Source of the DNA: Promicromonospora sp. MEB111
Lineage (GTDB): Bacteria > Actinomycetota > Actinomycetes > Actinomycetales > Cellulomonadaceae
Reading direction: 5' to 3'
DNA: 64,000 nt
Assembly: GCF_030209445.1 (NCBI RefSeq)
Contig: NZ_JARVSD010000007.1
Location: 62,001-126,000, forward strand
Positions within the stretch are counted from its first letter, which is position 1; every line of letters starts with the position of its first letter. The notes beneath the pieces are model-generated. The model had not been told where the DNA came from, made no database searches, and saw nothing but the letters and a program-made list of their open reading frames with translations. The position numbers and the translations under genes are program-made. Of the stretch, positions 51,020-59,803 are shown one piece after another.

Positions 51020-51976
51020 TCAGACGGTCATGCCCTCGGCGACCGCCGTGACGTCGGGGTCGAGCGCGTCGCCCGTGCGCCACGAGTGCACGGGCACGAA
51101 GCCGAAGAGCTCGCGGACGGCCGTCGTGTCGATGACGGTCGCGGTGCCCTCCAGCGGACGCACCACGACGGTCTCCGGGTGGAAGCGGGCGAGCAGCTGA
51201 GCCGTCGGCACGTCGCTGGTCGTGTCCGGCGCCGCCACGTTGACCACGTGGTAGCCGTCCACGCCGGACTCCAGCACGGCGCGCACGACGCCCGCGGCAT
51301 CCCGCGTGTCGAGCCAGGTCCACAGCTCCTGACGCATCGCCCCCGGGTCGCGGCGGGCGAGCTCGACCATCTCCCGCAGCCGGTCCCCCGTGCCCACGAA
51401 CGGGATGCGCAGCAGGGTGGTCGGCATGCCGTACCGGCGCGCGGCGTACGCGCCGACCTGCTCCGAGGCCAGCTTGGACAGCGCGTAGGCGTCCACCGCG
51501 ACCGGCTCCTGCGCCTCGTCGACCGGCACGTACGCGGGCGACAGGTGACGCCCCGCCCACGGGTACCCATACGCGGAGAAGGACGACGCCGCCACGGCGA
51601 CGCGCACGCCCGCCCGGCCCGCGCCGTCGAGCACGCAGAAGGTGCCCTGCGCGTTCTGCGTGAACGTCTGGTCGTCGGGCACCTGGCCCGGTGACGCGAT
51701 CGCCGCCAGGTGCACGACGCCGTCGACCACCGCGGGCCCGGCCCCCGCCCGCAGCGCCGAACCCACGAACTCCGGGTCCCGGGTGTCCCCGACCAGCACG
51801 GCCTGCGCGGACGGCGCGTCGAACGGGATGCGGTCGGTCGCCACGACGCGGTAGCCGGCCGCGGCGAGCGCCGGGACGACGACCCGGCCGATGCCGCCGG
51901 CGGCGCCGGTCACCAGCACGGCGTCGCCGGGGCGGAGCGCACCGGCGCGGCCGGCCGGGGGCAGGGTGTGGTTCAT
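51020..51976 (-). CDS. NAD-dependent epimerase/dehydratase, uronate-dehydrogenase-like
   Basis: The 318-residue extended SDR has VLVTGAAGGIGRVVVPALAA, the catalytic Ser in VAASSFSAYGY, and Tyr-Lys as YALSKLASE. Uronate dehydrogenases (oxidising glucuronate or galacturonate to the aldaric lactone) share this architecture. The context, with a sugar transporter, beta-helix lyase and mannonate-dehydratase-like protein, supports a hexuronate role. The start is uncertain: ATG 51976 was chosen, but an ATG at 52030 overlaps the permease stop (ATGA). Confidence 0.85.
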   Translation of the reverse strand: MNHTLPPAGRAGALRPGDAVLVTGAAGGIGRVVVPALAAAGYRVVATDRIPFDAPSAQAVLVGDTRDPEFVGSALRAGAGPAVVDGVVHLAAIASPGQVPDDQTFTQNAQGTFCVLDGAGRAGVRVAVAASSFSAYGYPWAGRHLSPAYVPVDEAQEPVAVDAYALSKLASEQVGAYAARRYGMPTTLLRIPFVGTGDRLREMVELARRDPGAMRQELWTWLDTRDAAGVVRAVLESGVDGYHVVNVAAPDTTSDVPTAQLLARFHPETVVVRPLEGTATVIDTTAVRELFGFVPVHSWRTGDALDPDVTAVAEGMTV

Positions 51977-52026
51977 GACGTGGTGGGTTCCGATCTGTCG
52001 TGCGGCCGTGGCCGGTGGGTGGTGGA

Positions 52027-52923
52027 TCATCCCTTGACCGCGCCGGCGAGCCCGTTGACGAAGTACCGCTGGGTGGCCAGGAACAGGATGATCACGGGGA
52101 TCACCACGATCAGGGCGCCGGCCATGAGCTGGTTGTACTGGACGACGTTGGACGACTGGAGCTGCTGCAGCGCGATGGGCAGCGTGAACGTGGCCGGGTC
52201 GTTGAGCGAGACCCGGGACAGCAGGTACTCGTTCCACGTCGGGATGGCGGTGAGCAGCGCGACCGTGATGAGGGCGGGCCGGGCGAGCGGGAGGTAGATC
52301 CGGGTGAAGATCCGCAGCTCGCCCGCGCCGTCGACCCGCGCGGCGTCGCGCAGCTCGTCCGGCAGGGACCGGAACGAGTTGGTGAGCAGCAGGATCGACA
52401 GCGGCGCGGTGCCGTTGACGAACGGGAGGATCAGGCCCAGGTGCGTGCCGAGGATCCCCATCTGGTTCTCGAGCAGCACGATCGGCAGGAGGGTGACCAC
52501 GCCGGGCACGAACAGCAGCACGAGGAACAGCCGGAAGAACGCCTGCCGGCCCGGGAACCGCAGCACCGCGAACGCGTACGAGGCGGCGGAGTACACGACG
52601 ACCACGCCGAGCGTCGTCAGCCCGGTGACCTTGAGGCTGTTGAGGAAGTAGTCGAAGAAGTGCAGCTGCGCCCAGGTGTCCACGAGCGTGCTGAGCGTGG
52701 GGTCGTGCGGTATGAGGTGCCCGCCCTGGATCACCTCCTGCTGCGTCTTGAACGCCGCCGAGACCATCCAGAGGAACGGGTACAGGCTCACGACGGCGTA
52801 GCCCGCGAGCAGCACCGCCACGACGGAGCGGGCCACGACCACCTTCGCGGGGGTACGACGGCGGCGCGGCGTCCGCTGGACGGCCGGCGCGTCCGGGACC
52901 GTGCGGTCGGTGACGGTCGTCAT
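52027..52923 (-). CDS. Carbohydrate ABC transporter permease, MalG type
   Basis: The 298-residue protein has six membrane helices and the EAA-type loop (LRDAARVDGAGELRIFTRIYLPL) of the CUT1 inner-membrane subunit. Its start overlaps the MalF-type gene's stop by four bases. No ATPase gene is in the operon, so a shared MsiK-like ATPase elsewhere is likely, as is common in actinobacteria. Confidence 0.95.
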   Translation of the reverse strand: MTTVTDRTVPDAPAVQRTPRRRRTPAKVVVARSVVAVLLAGYAVVSLYPFLWMVSAAFKTQQEVIQGGHLIPHDPTLSTLVDTWAQLHFFDYFLNSLKVTGLTTLGVVVVYSAASYAFAVLRFPGRQAFFRLFLVLLFVPGVVTLLPIVLLENQMGILGTHLGLILPFVNGTAPLSILLLTNSFRSLPDELRDAARVDGAGELRIFTRIYLPLARPALITVALLTAIPTWNEYLLSRVSLNDPATFTLPIALQQLQSSNVVQYNQLMAGALIVVIPVIILFLATQRYFVNGLAGAVKG

Positions 52924-53903
52924 GGCTTCTCCCGGGTGACGCGCTGGTTGACGATCGCGACGGCGAGCGCGGCGAAGAACAGGAGCCAGCCCAGCGCGCT
53001 GGCGAGGCCGAGCGTGGGCGCGAGCTCCTGCTGGAAGGCCAGGTCGTAGGTCTCCAGGCCGAGCACGTTGGTGCGGCCCGCCGGACCGCCGTTGGTCATG
53101 ATCAGGAAGATCTGGAAGCCCTGGAGGGCCTCTCGCACGTTCAGCAGCGTGATCACCGCGGTGGTCCCGGCCAGGAGCGGCCGCACCACCGCCAGGTTGG
53201 TGCGCCACCAGCCGGCACCGTCGAGCTGCGCGGCCTCCAGGAGCGAGGGGTCGATGGACTGCAGCCCCGTCAGGTACAGCAGCATCGCCACGGGCACGCC
53301 CGACCAGACCATGATGACGACGAGGGTCGGCATCGCGGTGGCGGGGTTGCCGAGCCAGCCCTGCGGCTGTTCGAGGCTGCCCAGCCCGACCGTGCGCAGC
53401 AGCAGGTTGACGGCGCCGTTCGGCTCCAGCACGTACTGCCAGGCCATGTACACCGCGATGCCCGCGGTCACGTAGGGCACGAAGTACACGGAGCGCAGCA
53501 CGCCCGCGAACCGCCGCGCCTGGTTGAGCACCACCGCGAGCGGGAAGGACACCAGGACGGTCAGCAGGGGCACGGCGACCATCACGCCGAGCGTGTTCAG
53601 GGCGGCCCGGTGGACGACCGGCGCGTACACCGGGCTCGCCCACAGCAGGTCGGCGTAGTTCTTCAGGCCGACCCACTCCCAGGTGGGGGTGAGCCCGTTC
53701 CAGCGGACGAACGAGAGCTGGGCGCTGAAGAAGAGCGTGTAGACGCCCATGACGAGGAAGAGCAGGAGCGCGGGGGCGATGAAGACGTAGCCCCACGCCA
53801 CCTCCTGGCCGCGGTGGTGCACCGGGTGCCGGCGGCGGCCCCGCCGGCCGCCGCCGCCGTCCCCGGTGGGGACGACGGCGGCGAGCGCGGTCGACGTCGT
53901 CAC
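52920..53903 (-). CDS. Carbohydrate ABC transporter permease, MalF type
   Basis: The 327-residue protein has six membrane helices and the EAA loop (LLEAAQLDGAGWWRTNLAVVRPLL). It pairs with the MalG-type protein to form the CUT1 channel for oligosaccharide or uronide import. Its ATG overlaps the binding-protein stop by four bases, so the three transporter genes are translationally coupled. Confidence 0.95.
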   Translation of the reverse strand: MTTSTALAAVVPTGDGGGGRRGRRRHPVHHRGQEVAWGYVFIAPALLLFLVMGVYTLFFSAQLSFVRWNGLTPTWEWVGLKNYADLLWASPVYAPVVHRAALNTLGVMVAVPLLTVLVSFPLAVVLNQARRFAGVLRSVYFVPYVTAGIAVYMAWQYVLEPNGAVNLLLRTVGLGSLEQPQGWLGNPATAMPTLVVIMVWSGVPVAMLLYLTGLQSIDPSLLEAAQLDGAGWWRTNLAVVRPLLAGTTAVITLLNVREALQGFQIFLIMTNGGPAGRTNVLGLETYDLAFQQELAPTLGLASALGWLLFFAALAVAIVNQRVTREKP

Positions 53904-55303
53904 TTCGACTGGGACCAGAAGGTGTCGACGAGCGTCGCGACGTCCTTGCCCACGGTCGCGACGTCCTTCGTCTCGAGCGGGGTCAGCTCCATCACGGCGT
54001 CGCCGATCTGCGCCGCGTCGTACGCCGCGGGGCGGTACGAGGTGTCGCCGGGGTTGTACGCGTTCTCGCCCTCACCGAAGGCGCCGATCATGGCGCCGAG
54101 CACCGGGCCGACGGTCGAGGACGGGTCGTCGCCCAGGTCGACCGGCGGCACGTCGAGCGCGTCCTGCGCGAAGGTGGCGGCCACGTCGGTCTCCGAGAGG
54201 TACTCGATCCACTGCAGGGCGCCGTCCTTGTTGTCCGTCGAGGCCGAGACCGAGAGCCCGGTCAGGCCGAAGGGCGCGAGCTCGAGGTCGTCGATCGCAC
54301 CGTCCTCGGGCGCCGGCACGGGGAAGGTCACGATGTTCTCGGGGTCCATCCCGTTCTGGTCGAGGAACGCGAGGGTGAACGTGCCGCCGATGTCGAAGGA
54401 CGACTTGCCCTGGGCGAAGGCGATGTCGGCGTCGTCGATCGTGAGGGACTGCGTGCCCGGCATCCAGTAGGGCTGGACCTGGCTGTAGGCCTCCAGCACC
54501 TGGGTGCCGTTGTCCGACGCGAAGTTCTTCGCGGGGTCCTGCCCGAACAGTGCGCCGAAGTCCTCCTTGCCGAGCTGACCGTAGGCCATGGGCTGCATGA
54601 GCCACTCCAGCCCCGTCGTGGAGGACTGGAAGCCGATGCTCACGCCGCCGTCGTCAGGCCGGGCGGTCTGGACGGCGTCGAGCGCGGCGACGAACTCCTC
54701 CCAGGTGGTCGGGGCCTCGGTGATCCCGGCCTCCTCCAGCCGCTCCTTGTTCGCGTAGACGATGCCGAACGTGCCGATGGTCAGCGGCACGGAGAACCGC
54801 TGCCCCTTCTCGATCCCGGCGGTCTTGGACCCCTCCGCGAGCGACTGCTCGTAGTACGCGTCGGTGACGGTGCCGTCGTTCGCCACGGCGGGCAGGAACC
54901 GCGAGGTCCACTCGTCGTCCACGTCGTCGGAGAGGTCCTCGAGCAGGCCGGCGCCGCCGAACGTGAAGTCGTCGCCGTGGGTGTGCACCTCCAGCACGTC
55001 GGGCAGGTCACCGGTCTGCGCCGCGGCCTGCACCTTGGTGATGAAGGCGTCGTCCGGCGTGTAGGCCTGGACGTCGACTGCGATGCCCGTCTTCTCCTCG
55101 AAGGACTTCGCTGCGTTCTGCAGCGGCTCGACGTGCGACTGCTTGAAGGTCCACATGGTCAGGGTGTCGGGGTCGCTCTCCTGCGAGCCCCCGGCAGCAC
55201 CGCCGACCGGCCCGCTGCACGCGGCGAGCGCGCCGACGAGCAGGACGGAGGTGGCGGCGGTGGTCAGGCGTGCAGAGGACGGACGACGTCGGTGTCGTAT
55301 CAC
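53900..55303 (-). CDS. Sugar ABC transporter substrate-binding lipoprotein
   Basis: The 467-residue protein starts at GTG and has a lipoprotein signal (SVLLVGALAACSG, acylated Cys about residue 29). The mature part is a CUT1-type binding protein (LTMWTFKQSHVEPLQNAAKS, DDFTFGGAGLLEDLSDDV, IVYANKERLEEAGITEAPTT). It leads the transporter-uronate dehydrogenase operon. A TAAATCAA..GATG element 58 bases upstream is a candidate site for the ROK regulator encoded nearby. Confidence 0.94.
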   Translation of the reverse strand: MIRHRRRPSSARLTTAATSVLLVGALAACSGPVGGAAGGSQESDPDTLTMWTFKQSHVEPLQNAAKSFEEKTGIAVDVQAYTPDDAFITKVQAAAQTGDLPDVLEVHTHGDDFTFGGAGLLEDLSDDVDDEWTSRFLPAVANDGTVTDAYYEQSLAEGSKTAGIEKGQRFSVPLTIGTFGIVYANKERLEEAGITEAPTTWEEFVAALDAVQTARPDDGGVSIGFQSSTTGLEWLMQPMAYGQLGKEDFGALFGQDPAKNFASDNGTQVLEAYSQVQPYWMPGTQSLTIDDADIAFAQGKSSFDIGGTFTLAFLDQNGMDPENIVTFPVPAPEDGAIDDLELAPFGLTGLSVSASTDNKDGALQWIEYLSETDVAATFAQDALDVPPVDLGDDPSSTVGPVLGAMIGAFGEGENAYNPGDTSYRPAAYDAAQIGDAVMELTPLETKDVATVGKDVATLVDTFWSQSK

Positions 55304-55360
55304 GGGCTGTGCCTCTCGGTCATCAGGCGGCACCGGGCGGTGTCGCGGACCATCGGAAGA

Positions 55361-55378
55361 TAAATCAATTCGATGTAC
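55361..55378. promoter_or_regulatory. Putative ROK-regulator operator, transporter/dehydratase divergent promoter
   Basis: TAAATCAATTCGATGTAC is a strikingly AT-rich island between the divergent binding-protein and enolase-superfamily genes. It matches TAAATCAAACTGATGGAC at 59784-59801 at 14 of 18 positions. AT-rich sites of this look are typical for ROK/NagC-like repressors. Confidence 0.5.
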
Positions 55379-55463
55379 AGTGTCAACGGGCGCCGCCGCC
55401 GGTGCCCGTCCAGTGCGCGGGAACGCCCCCGCGCGAACCGCTCGTCCCGGATCGAGGTCACCG

Positions 55464-56783
55464 ATGACACCCCTGCAGGCAGCCGACGCCGACGCCCGCG
55501 ACACCCCCCGTCCCGACGTGCTCGCCCCCGCGCCCTGGACCGCTGTCGGCGCCGACGCCGACGGTGTGCGGGTCACCGCCGTGCGCACCTTCCTCACCGG
55601 CCCGCAGGGTTGCCCCTACGTGGTCACCCGCGTCGAGACCAACCAGCCCGGGCTCTACGGCCTCGGCGACGCGAGCGACCCGCAGCGCCCGCTGGCGACC
55701 CGCACGCTGATCGACGAGTACCTCGGGCCGCTGCTCGTCGGCCGGGACCCCGCCGACATCGAGGACCTGCACCGCCTGCTGCTCAACAGCGGGTACTGGC
55801 GCGGCGGGTCGATCGAGCACAACGCGCTCGCGTCCCTCGACCTCGCGCTGTGGGACCTCAAGGGCAAGGTCGCGGGGCTGCCGGTCCACCAGCTCCTCGG
55901 GGGCCGGGCACGGGAGCACGCCGACGCGTACACGCACGTCGACGGCGCCGACGCGGCCGAGGTGGCCGAGAAGGTGCTCGAGGCGGCCGGCCGCGGCTAC
56001 CGGCACGTGCGCGTCCAGGTCGCCGTGCCAGGCCGGGACACCTACGGCACCGCCCCGCGCGACGCCGCGGAGGCCGCCCGCCGCCGGGCCCGCACCGACC
56101 GCTGGGACACGCTGGCCTACCTGCGGCACGTGCCCGGGATCCTCGCGGACGTCCGCGACCGGGTGGGCCCCGACGTCGAGCTGCTCCACGACGCCCACGA
56201 GCGCATGACCCCGGCCGAGGCCCGGCAGCTCGTGCGCGCTGTCGAGGACGCCGGGCTGTACTTCCTGGAGGACGCGCTCGCCCCCGAGGACGCCGCCCAC
56301 TTCCCGGAGCTCCGGGCCGCCGGCACGACGCCGCTGGCCGTCGGCGAGCTCTACCACGACCCGCGCGCGTACCTGCCCCTGCTGGCCGGGCGGTCGATCG
56401 ACTTCGCGCGCATCCGCATCCCCACGCTCGGCGGCCTCACCCCGGCGCGCAAGCTCGTGGCCGTGTGCGAGATGTTCGGCGTCCGCACCGCGCCCCACGG
56501 GCCGGGCGACGTGACGCCGGTGGGCATGGCGGCCAACATGGCGCTGAACATCTCCTCCCCCGCGTTCGGCGTCCAGGAGGCGGCGACGTTCCGCGACGCG
56601 ACGCTCGAGGTGTTCCCGGGCGCCCCCGTCCCGGCCGGCGGGCACCTGCTCGCCTCCGAGGCGCCGGGGCTCGGCGTCGACTTCGACGAGCGGGCCGCGC
56701 GCCGCTACCCGGTGGGCGCCCCGCTGGAGCACGACCGCTGGGCGCTGCTGCGGGCCACGGACGGGAGCGCGCACCGCGCATGA
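55464..56783 (+). CDS. Enolase-superfamily dehydratase, mannonate-dehydratase (ManD/RspA) type
   Basis: The 439-residue protein has the metal ligands Asp in LLHDAHERMTP, Glu in YFLEDALAPED and Glu in AVGELYHDPRAY, the ManD-type catalytic Arg/Tyr region (HVRVQVAVPGRDTYGT) and His in DAHER. RspA/ManD enzymes dehydrate D-mannonate or D-gluconate to 2-keto-3-deoxygluconate. GAGGTCACCG precedes the ATG. It is divergent from the sugar transporter and downstream of the shared operator, consistent with hexuronate catabolism. The exact substrate is not determined. Confidence 0.88.
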   Translation: MTPLQAADADARDTPRPDVLAPAPWTAVGADADGVRVTAVRTFLTGPQGCPYVVTRVETNQPGLYGLGDASDPQRPLATRTLIDEYLGPLLVGRDPADIEDLHRLLLNSGYWRGGSIEHNALASLDLALWDLKGKVAGLPVHQLLGGRAREHADAYTHVDGADAAEVAEKVLEAAGRGYRHVRVQVAVPGRDTYGTAPRDAAEAARRRARTDRWDTLAYLRHVPGILADVRDRVGPDVELLHDAHERMTPAEARQLVRAVEDAGLYFLEDALAPEDAAHFPELRAAGTTPLAVGELYHDPRAYLPLLAGRSIDFARIRIPTLGGLTPARKLVAVCEMFGVRTAPHGPGDVTPVGMAANMALNISSPAFGVQEAATFRDATLEVFPGAPVPAGGHLLASEAPGLGVDFDERAARRYPVGAPLEHDRWALLRATDGSAHRA

Positions 56784-56789
56784 GCCCCG

Positions 56790-56817
56790 GTCCGGGCGCC
56801 CCGCGGGGTGCCCGGAC
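56790..56817. terminator. Bidirectional terminator hairpin
   Basis: Arms 56790-56802 and 56805-56817 pair over 13 bp with one mismatch around a 2-base gap. It lies between the convergent dehydratase and ROK-regulator genes, five bases from each side. Confidence 0.6.
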
Positions 56818-56821
56818 GGGC

Positions 56822-58027
56822 TCAGCCGATCAGGAGCGCGTGCGGCTGCGGGGAGAGGGTCTGGTCGAGCACGAGGCAGGCCGCGCCGACGGCGCCGACG
56901 TCCTCGCCGAGCCGCGTGTTGACCACCTGGATCTCGTGCATCTTCTCGACGAACGGCCAGCTCGTGATCACCGGTTCGACGACCGCCAGGAAGCGCTCCG
57001 ACAGCATGGGCCAGATGGGCCCGCCGAACACCACGAGCTCCGAGTCGAGCAGCGTCGCCGCCGCCGCGACCCCGGTGCCCACGCGGCGCGCCCAGCGGTC
57101 GATGATCACCTGGGCGCCCCGCTCCCCCTCGGCCGCGAGGTCGGCGAGCCGGCCGAGCTGCTCGGCCACGGCCTGCGGGCCGGGCGCCGGTGCGACCTCC
57201 AGGACGCCCGCCGCCACGGCCTCGTCGACGAGCGCACGCGTGGTGCAGTTGGCGTCGAGCCCGCCCACCTCGCCGGCGTTCCCGGACGCGCCGCGCAGCA
57301 CGACGTCGTCCGCGACCACGCCCATGCCGGAGCCGGTGCCCAGGTAGAAGAAGAGGAAGTTGCCCGAGTGCGTCGCCGCGCCCGCCCAGCGCTCGGCCAC
57401 CGCGGCCGCGATGACGTCCTTGTCCATGAGCACGGGCAGCCCCGTGGCCTCGACGAGCCGGTCCCGCAACGGCACCCGGCCCCAGCCCTTGAGCTGCGGC
57501 GGGTCGACGACGGAACCGGTCGCGAAGTCGACGGGGCCGGGCACGGCGAGGCCGAGACCGAGGATCCTGTCGCGGGCCGCCCCCGACTCCTCGATCACGG
57601 TCTCGATGGTGTCGCTCATCTCGGCGATCGTCGATTCCTGGTCGACGACCGCGGGCGTGGGCCGGTGCATGCTGTGCACCACCCGGCCCGCGAGGTCGAG
57701 GACGACGTACGTGATGACCGCCGGGTCGAGGTGCACGCCGAGGGCGTACCGGCCGCCGGGCACGACCTGCAGGACGGTGCGGGGCTTGCCCGCGCGCCCG
57801 CCCTTCTTGCCGGTCTCGGCCAGGAGCCCCGCGTCGAGCAGGCGCCGGCAGATGTTGGAGACCGTCTGCGCCGACAGGCCCGTCGCGCCGGCGAGCTCGA
57901 CGCGGCTCAGCCCGTCGGGCGCGCGCCGCACCGCGTCGAGGATGACCGACTCGTTGAAGTCGCCCATCCGCGGGAGGTTGGTGCCCCGCCGGGCGGTCGC
58001 CGGCGCGGCCGACTGGTCGATCGTCAC
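56822..58027 (-). CDS. ROK-family transcriptional regulator without the zinc-cysteine motif
   Basis: The 401-residue protein has an N-terminal MarR-like winged helix (ILDAVRRAPDGLSRVELAGA, TGLSAQTVSNICRRLLDAG) and a ROK sugar-binding fold (ALGVHLDPAVITYVVLDLAG, GLAVPGPVD, FLFFYLGTGSGMGVVADD). The usual GHxxxx..CxCGxxGC zinc motif is replaced near residues 246-262 by GEVGGLDANCTTRALVDEA, leaving a single Cys. The GTG start follows AGGAGG six bases upstream. It is the likely repressor of the uronate locus. Confidence 0.92.
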   Translation of the reverse strand: MTIDQSAAPATARRGTNLPRMGDFNESVILDAVRRAPDGLSRVELAGATGLSAQTVSNICRRLLDAGLLAETGKKGGRAGKPRTVLQVVPGGRYALGVHLDPAVITYVVLDLAGRVVHSMHRPTPAVVDQESTIAEMSDTIETVIEESGAARDRILGLGLAVPGPVDFATGSVVDPPQLKGWGRVPLRDRLVEATGLPVLMDKDVIAAAVAERWAGAATHSGNFLFFYLGTGSGMGVVADDVVLRGASGNAGEVGGLDANCTTRALVDEAVAAGVLEVAPAPGPQAVAEQLGRLADLAAEGERGAQVIIDRWARRVGTGVAAAATLLDSELVVFGGPIWPMLSERFLAVVEPVITSWPFVEKMHEIQVVNTRLGEDVGAVGAACLVLDQTLSPQPHALLIG

Positions 58028-58128
58028 GCCATACCTCCTGCTCGATGACCGGCCGGCGGGCGGCCCGGATGCCCGCTCCCGCACATCTTCGCACCCCGGA
58101 TCCTGGTCGGGCGCACTGTCGGGCTCAC

Positions 58129-59718
58129 TCAGGCGACCTGACGCACGAGCAGGAGCGACCAGGGGGCGAGCGAGCGCTCGACCCGCAGCACGCCGTCCGC
58201 GGGGACGACGAGCGACTCGCGGCGCGTCGCGCGGGCGGCGGCGTGCAGCGCCGCGGTCTGCTCACGTGTGGGCGACGACGGCGCCCCCATCGCGCGCCAC
58301 GCGGCCACGGGGTTGGCGTTCGACGGGTCGAGCGTCTCCAGCTCGACGACCGCGCCCGGCGTCAGCCCGTCGACGGTGATCTCGGTGTCGCGGACCGAGC
58401 CGACCGCCTCGGTCGCGTCGGCGACGGTTCGGTCGTCGAACGAGGCCGGCACCGAACGCGTCACCTCGTGCGGGTAGTGGTGCACGAGCGCGGCGATCCG
58501 GCCGGTCGCCTCGTCACGCGTCACCACGCCGTCGGCACCGGCCGCGAGCAGCGTCCTGCCCAGCGCGTTCAGCATGCGGTAGGCGTGGAACGTCGGCTTG
58601 GGCACGCCCTGGAGGGTGAGCATCCCGAACCCGCCGTGGAACATCTCGTCGCCGGCGCCGCCCTCCTCGAAGACGTCCGTGAACGTCCAGTAGGCCAGGG
58701 AGTCGACCGTGCCGATCGAGCGCAGCACCGACCGGACGACGTAGACCGCCGCCGGGACGGTGTCGTGCGTGAAGTCGCGGGGCGACGACGACGAGTTCCA
58801 CTCGGTCAGGTGGATCTCCGCGCCGGGGAACGGGCTCGCGTCGACCAGGCGGCGCAGCAGCGCGAGGTCCTTCGGCGTCGCGTCGGCCTCACGCGTGAGC
58901 CGCTGGCCCTGCCCGTGCTCGTCGAGCGCCCAGTCGGTGGGGTACGGGTGCGTCGAGACGAAGTCGACGGGCAGACCCTCCCCGGCGCAGAACTCGAGGA
59001 AGGCCTCCAGCCACACGGGCTTCCACTCGAGCGCGTCCAGGTCCGCGCCCAGCGTCGCCTCGTGCACCTGGAAGTCCTCGGTCTCGCCGTCGAAACGGGC
59101 GTCCGGCACGAAGTTCGACGTGGCGGGGCCACCGACCCGCAGGGCGGCGTCGACCGCCTTCACGGCGCGCGCCGAGGCGGCGTAGAGCGCGAGGTACTCG
59201 CTGCGCGTGCCGCGGAAGAAGCCGCGCAGGTTCGCCTCGTTCCAGACCTCGAAGTACCACTCGCGCACCTCGGCCGGGCCGTACCGGTCGACCCAGTGCT
59301 GGACGAGCGACCGCACGAGCCAGGACCAGCGGTCGAGGTCGGTCGGCGGGGCGCCGTGCGCTCCCCACCAGAACACGGTCCCGGTCTCGCGGGCGAGCGC
59401 CCGGGGGCTGAAGCCGAGCTCGACGAACGGGCGCACACCGGCGTCGAGCAGAGCGTCGAACAGCGCGTCGACGTACTGGAAGTTCAGGACGGGTGTGCCG
59501 TCCTCCCGCTCGGTGTACACGAACATGTCGTCGTGCAGCAGGCCGTGGAACCGGACGTAGTCGAACCCGCACTCCTCGCGCACCGTGGCGAGGTGGCGCT
59601 GCCAGTCGGCCCGGAGGCCCTCGTTCGCGCGCCCCGCACCGACCACGGTGCTCCAGAAGTGGCGCAGCGGGCGCCCCGGCCCGGTCGCGGTCGCCCGCAG
59701 GTTGATCGGCTCGGCCAC
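58129..59718 (-). CDS. GH39 family glycosidase, beta-xylosidase-like
   Basis: The 529-residue protein without a signal peptide, probably cytosolic, is a (beta/alpha)8 barrel with the acid/base Glu in YFEVWNEANLRGFF (about residue 155) and the nucleophile Glu in IHLTEWNSSSSPRDF (about 305), plus FDYVRFHGLLHDDMFVY near the N-terminus and a C-terminal beta-sandwich. GH39 includes beta-xylosidases and alpha-L-iduronidases, so it may trim imported xylose- or uronate-containing oligosaccharides. The element at 59784-59801 lies 66 bases upstream. Confidence 0.9.
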   Translation of the reverse strand: MAEPINLRATATGPGRPLRHFWSTVVGAGRANEGLRADWQRHLATVREECGFDYVRFHGLLHDDMFVYTEREDGTPVLNFQYVDALFDALLDAGVRPFVELGFSPRALARETGTVFWWGAHGAPPTDLDRWSWLVRSLVQHWVDRYGPAEVREWYFEVWNEANLRGFFRGTRSEYLALYAASARAVKAVDAALRVGGPATSNFVPDARFDGETEDFQVHEATLGADLDALEWKPVWLEAFLEFCAGEGLPVDFVSTHPYPTDWALDEHGQGQRLTREADATPKDLALLRRLVDASPFPGAEIHLTEWNSSSSPRDFTHDTVPAAVYVVRSVLRSIGTVDSLAYWTFTDVFEEGGAGDEMFHGGFGMLTLQGVPKPTFHAYRMLNALGRTLLAAGADGVVTRDEATGRIAALVHHYPHEVTRSVPASFDDRTVADATEAVGSVRDTEITVDGLTPGAVVELETLDPSNANPVAAWRAMGAPSSPTREQTAALHAAARATRRESLVVPADGVLRVERSLAPWSLLLVRQVA

Positions 59719-59783
59719 ACGTCCTCCAGTCGTCCACGCCTCGCCGGATCACGAGACACAGCGCGTACAGCGCGTCACCAGTG

Positions 59784-59801
59784 TAAATCAAACTGATGGA
59801 C
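59784..59801. promoter_or_regulatory. Putative ROK-regulator operator upstream of the GH39 gene
   Basis: TAAATCAAACTGATGGAC contains ATCA-AAC-TGAT, an inverted repeat, and matches the element at 55361-55378 at 14 of 18 positions. It sits between the GH39 start and the DUF4118 gene's stop. Confidence 0.5.
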
Positions 59802-59803
59802 TA

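Noticed and set aside
55373-58048. 891-codon plus-strand frame covering the dehydratase and ROK genes
   Set aside because: Arg/Pro/Ala-rich shadow frame crossing two well-supported genes and a terminator.
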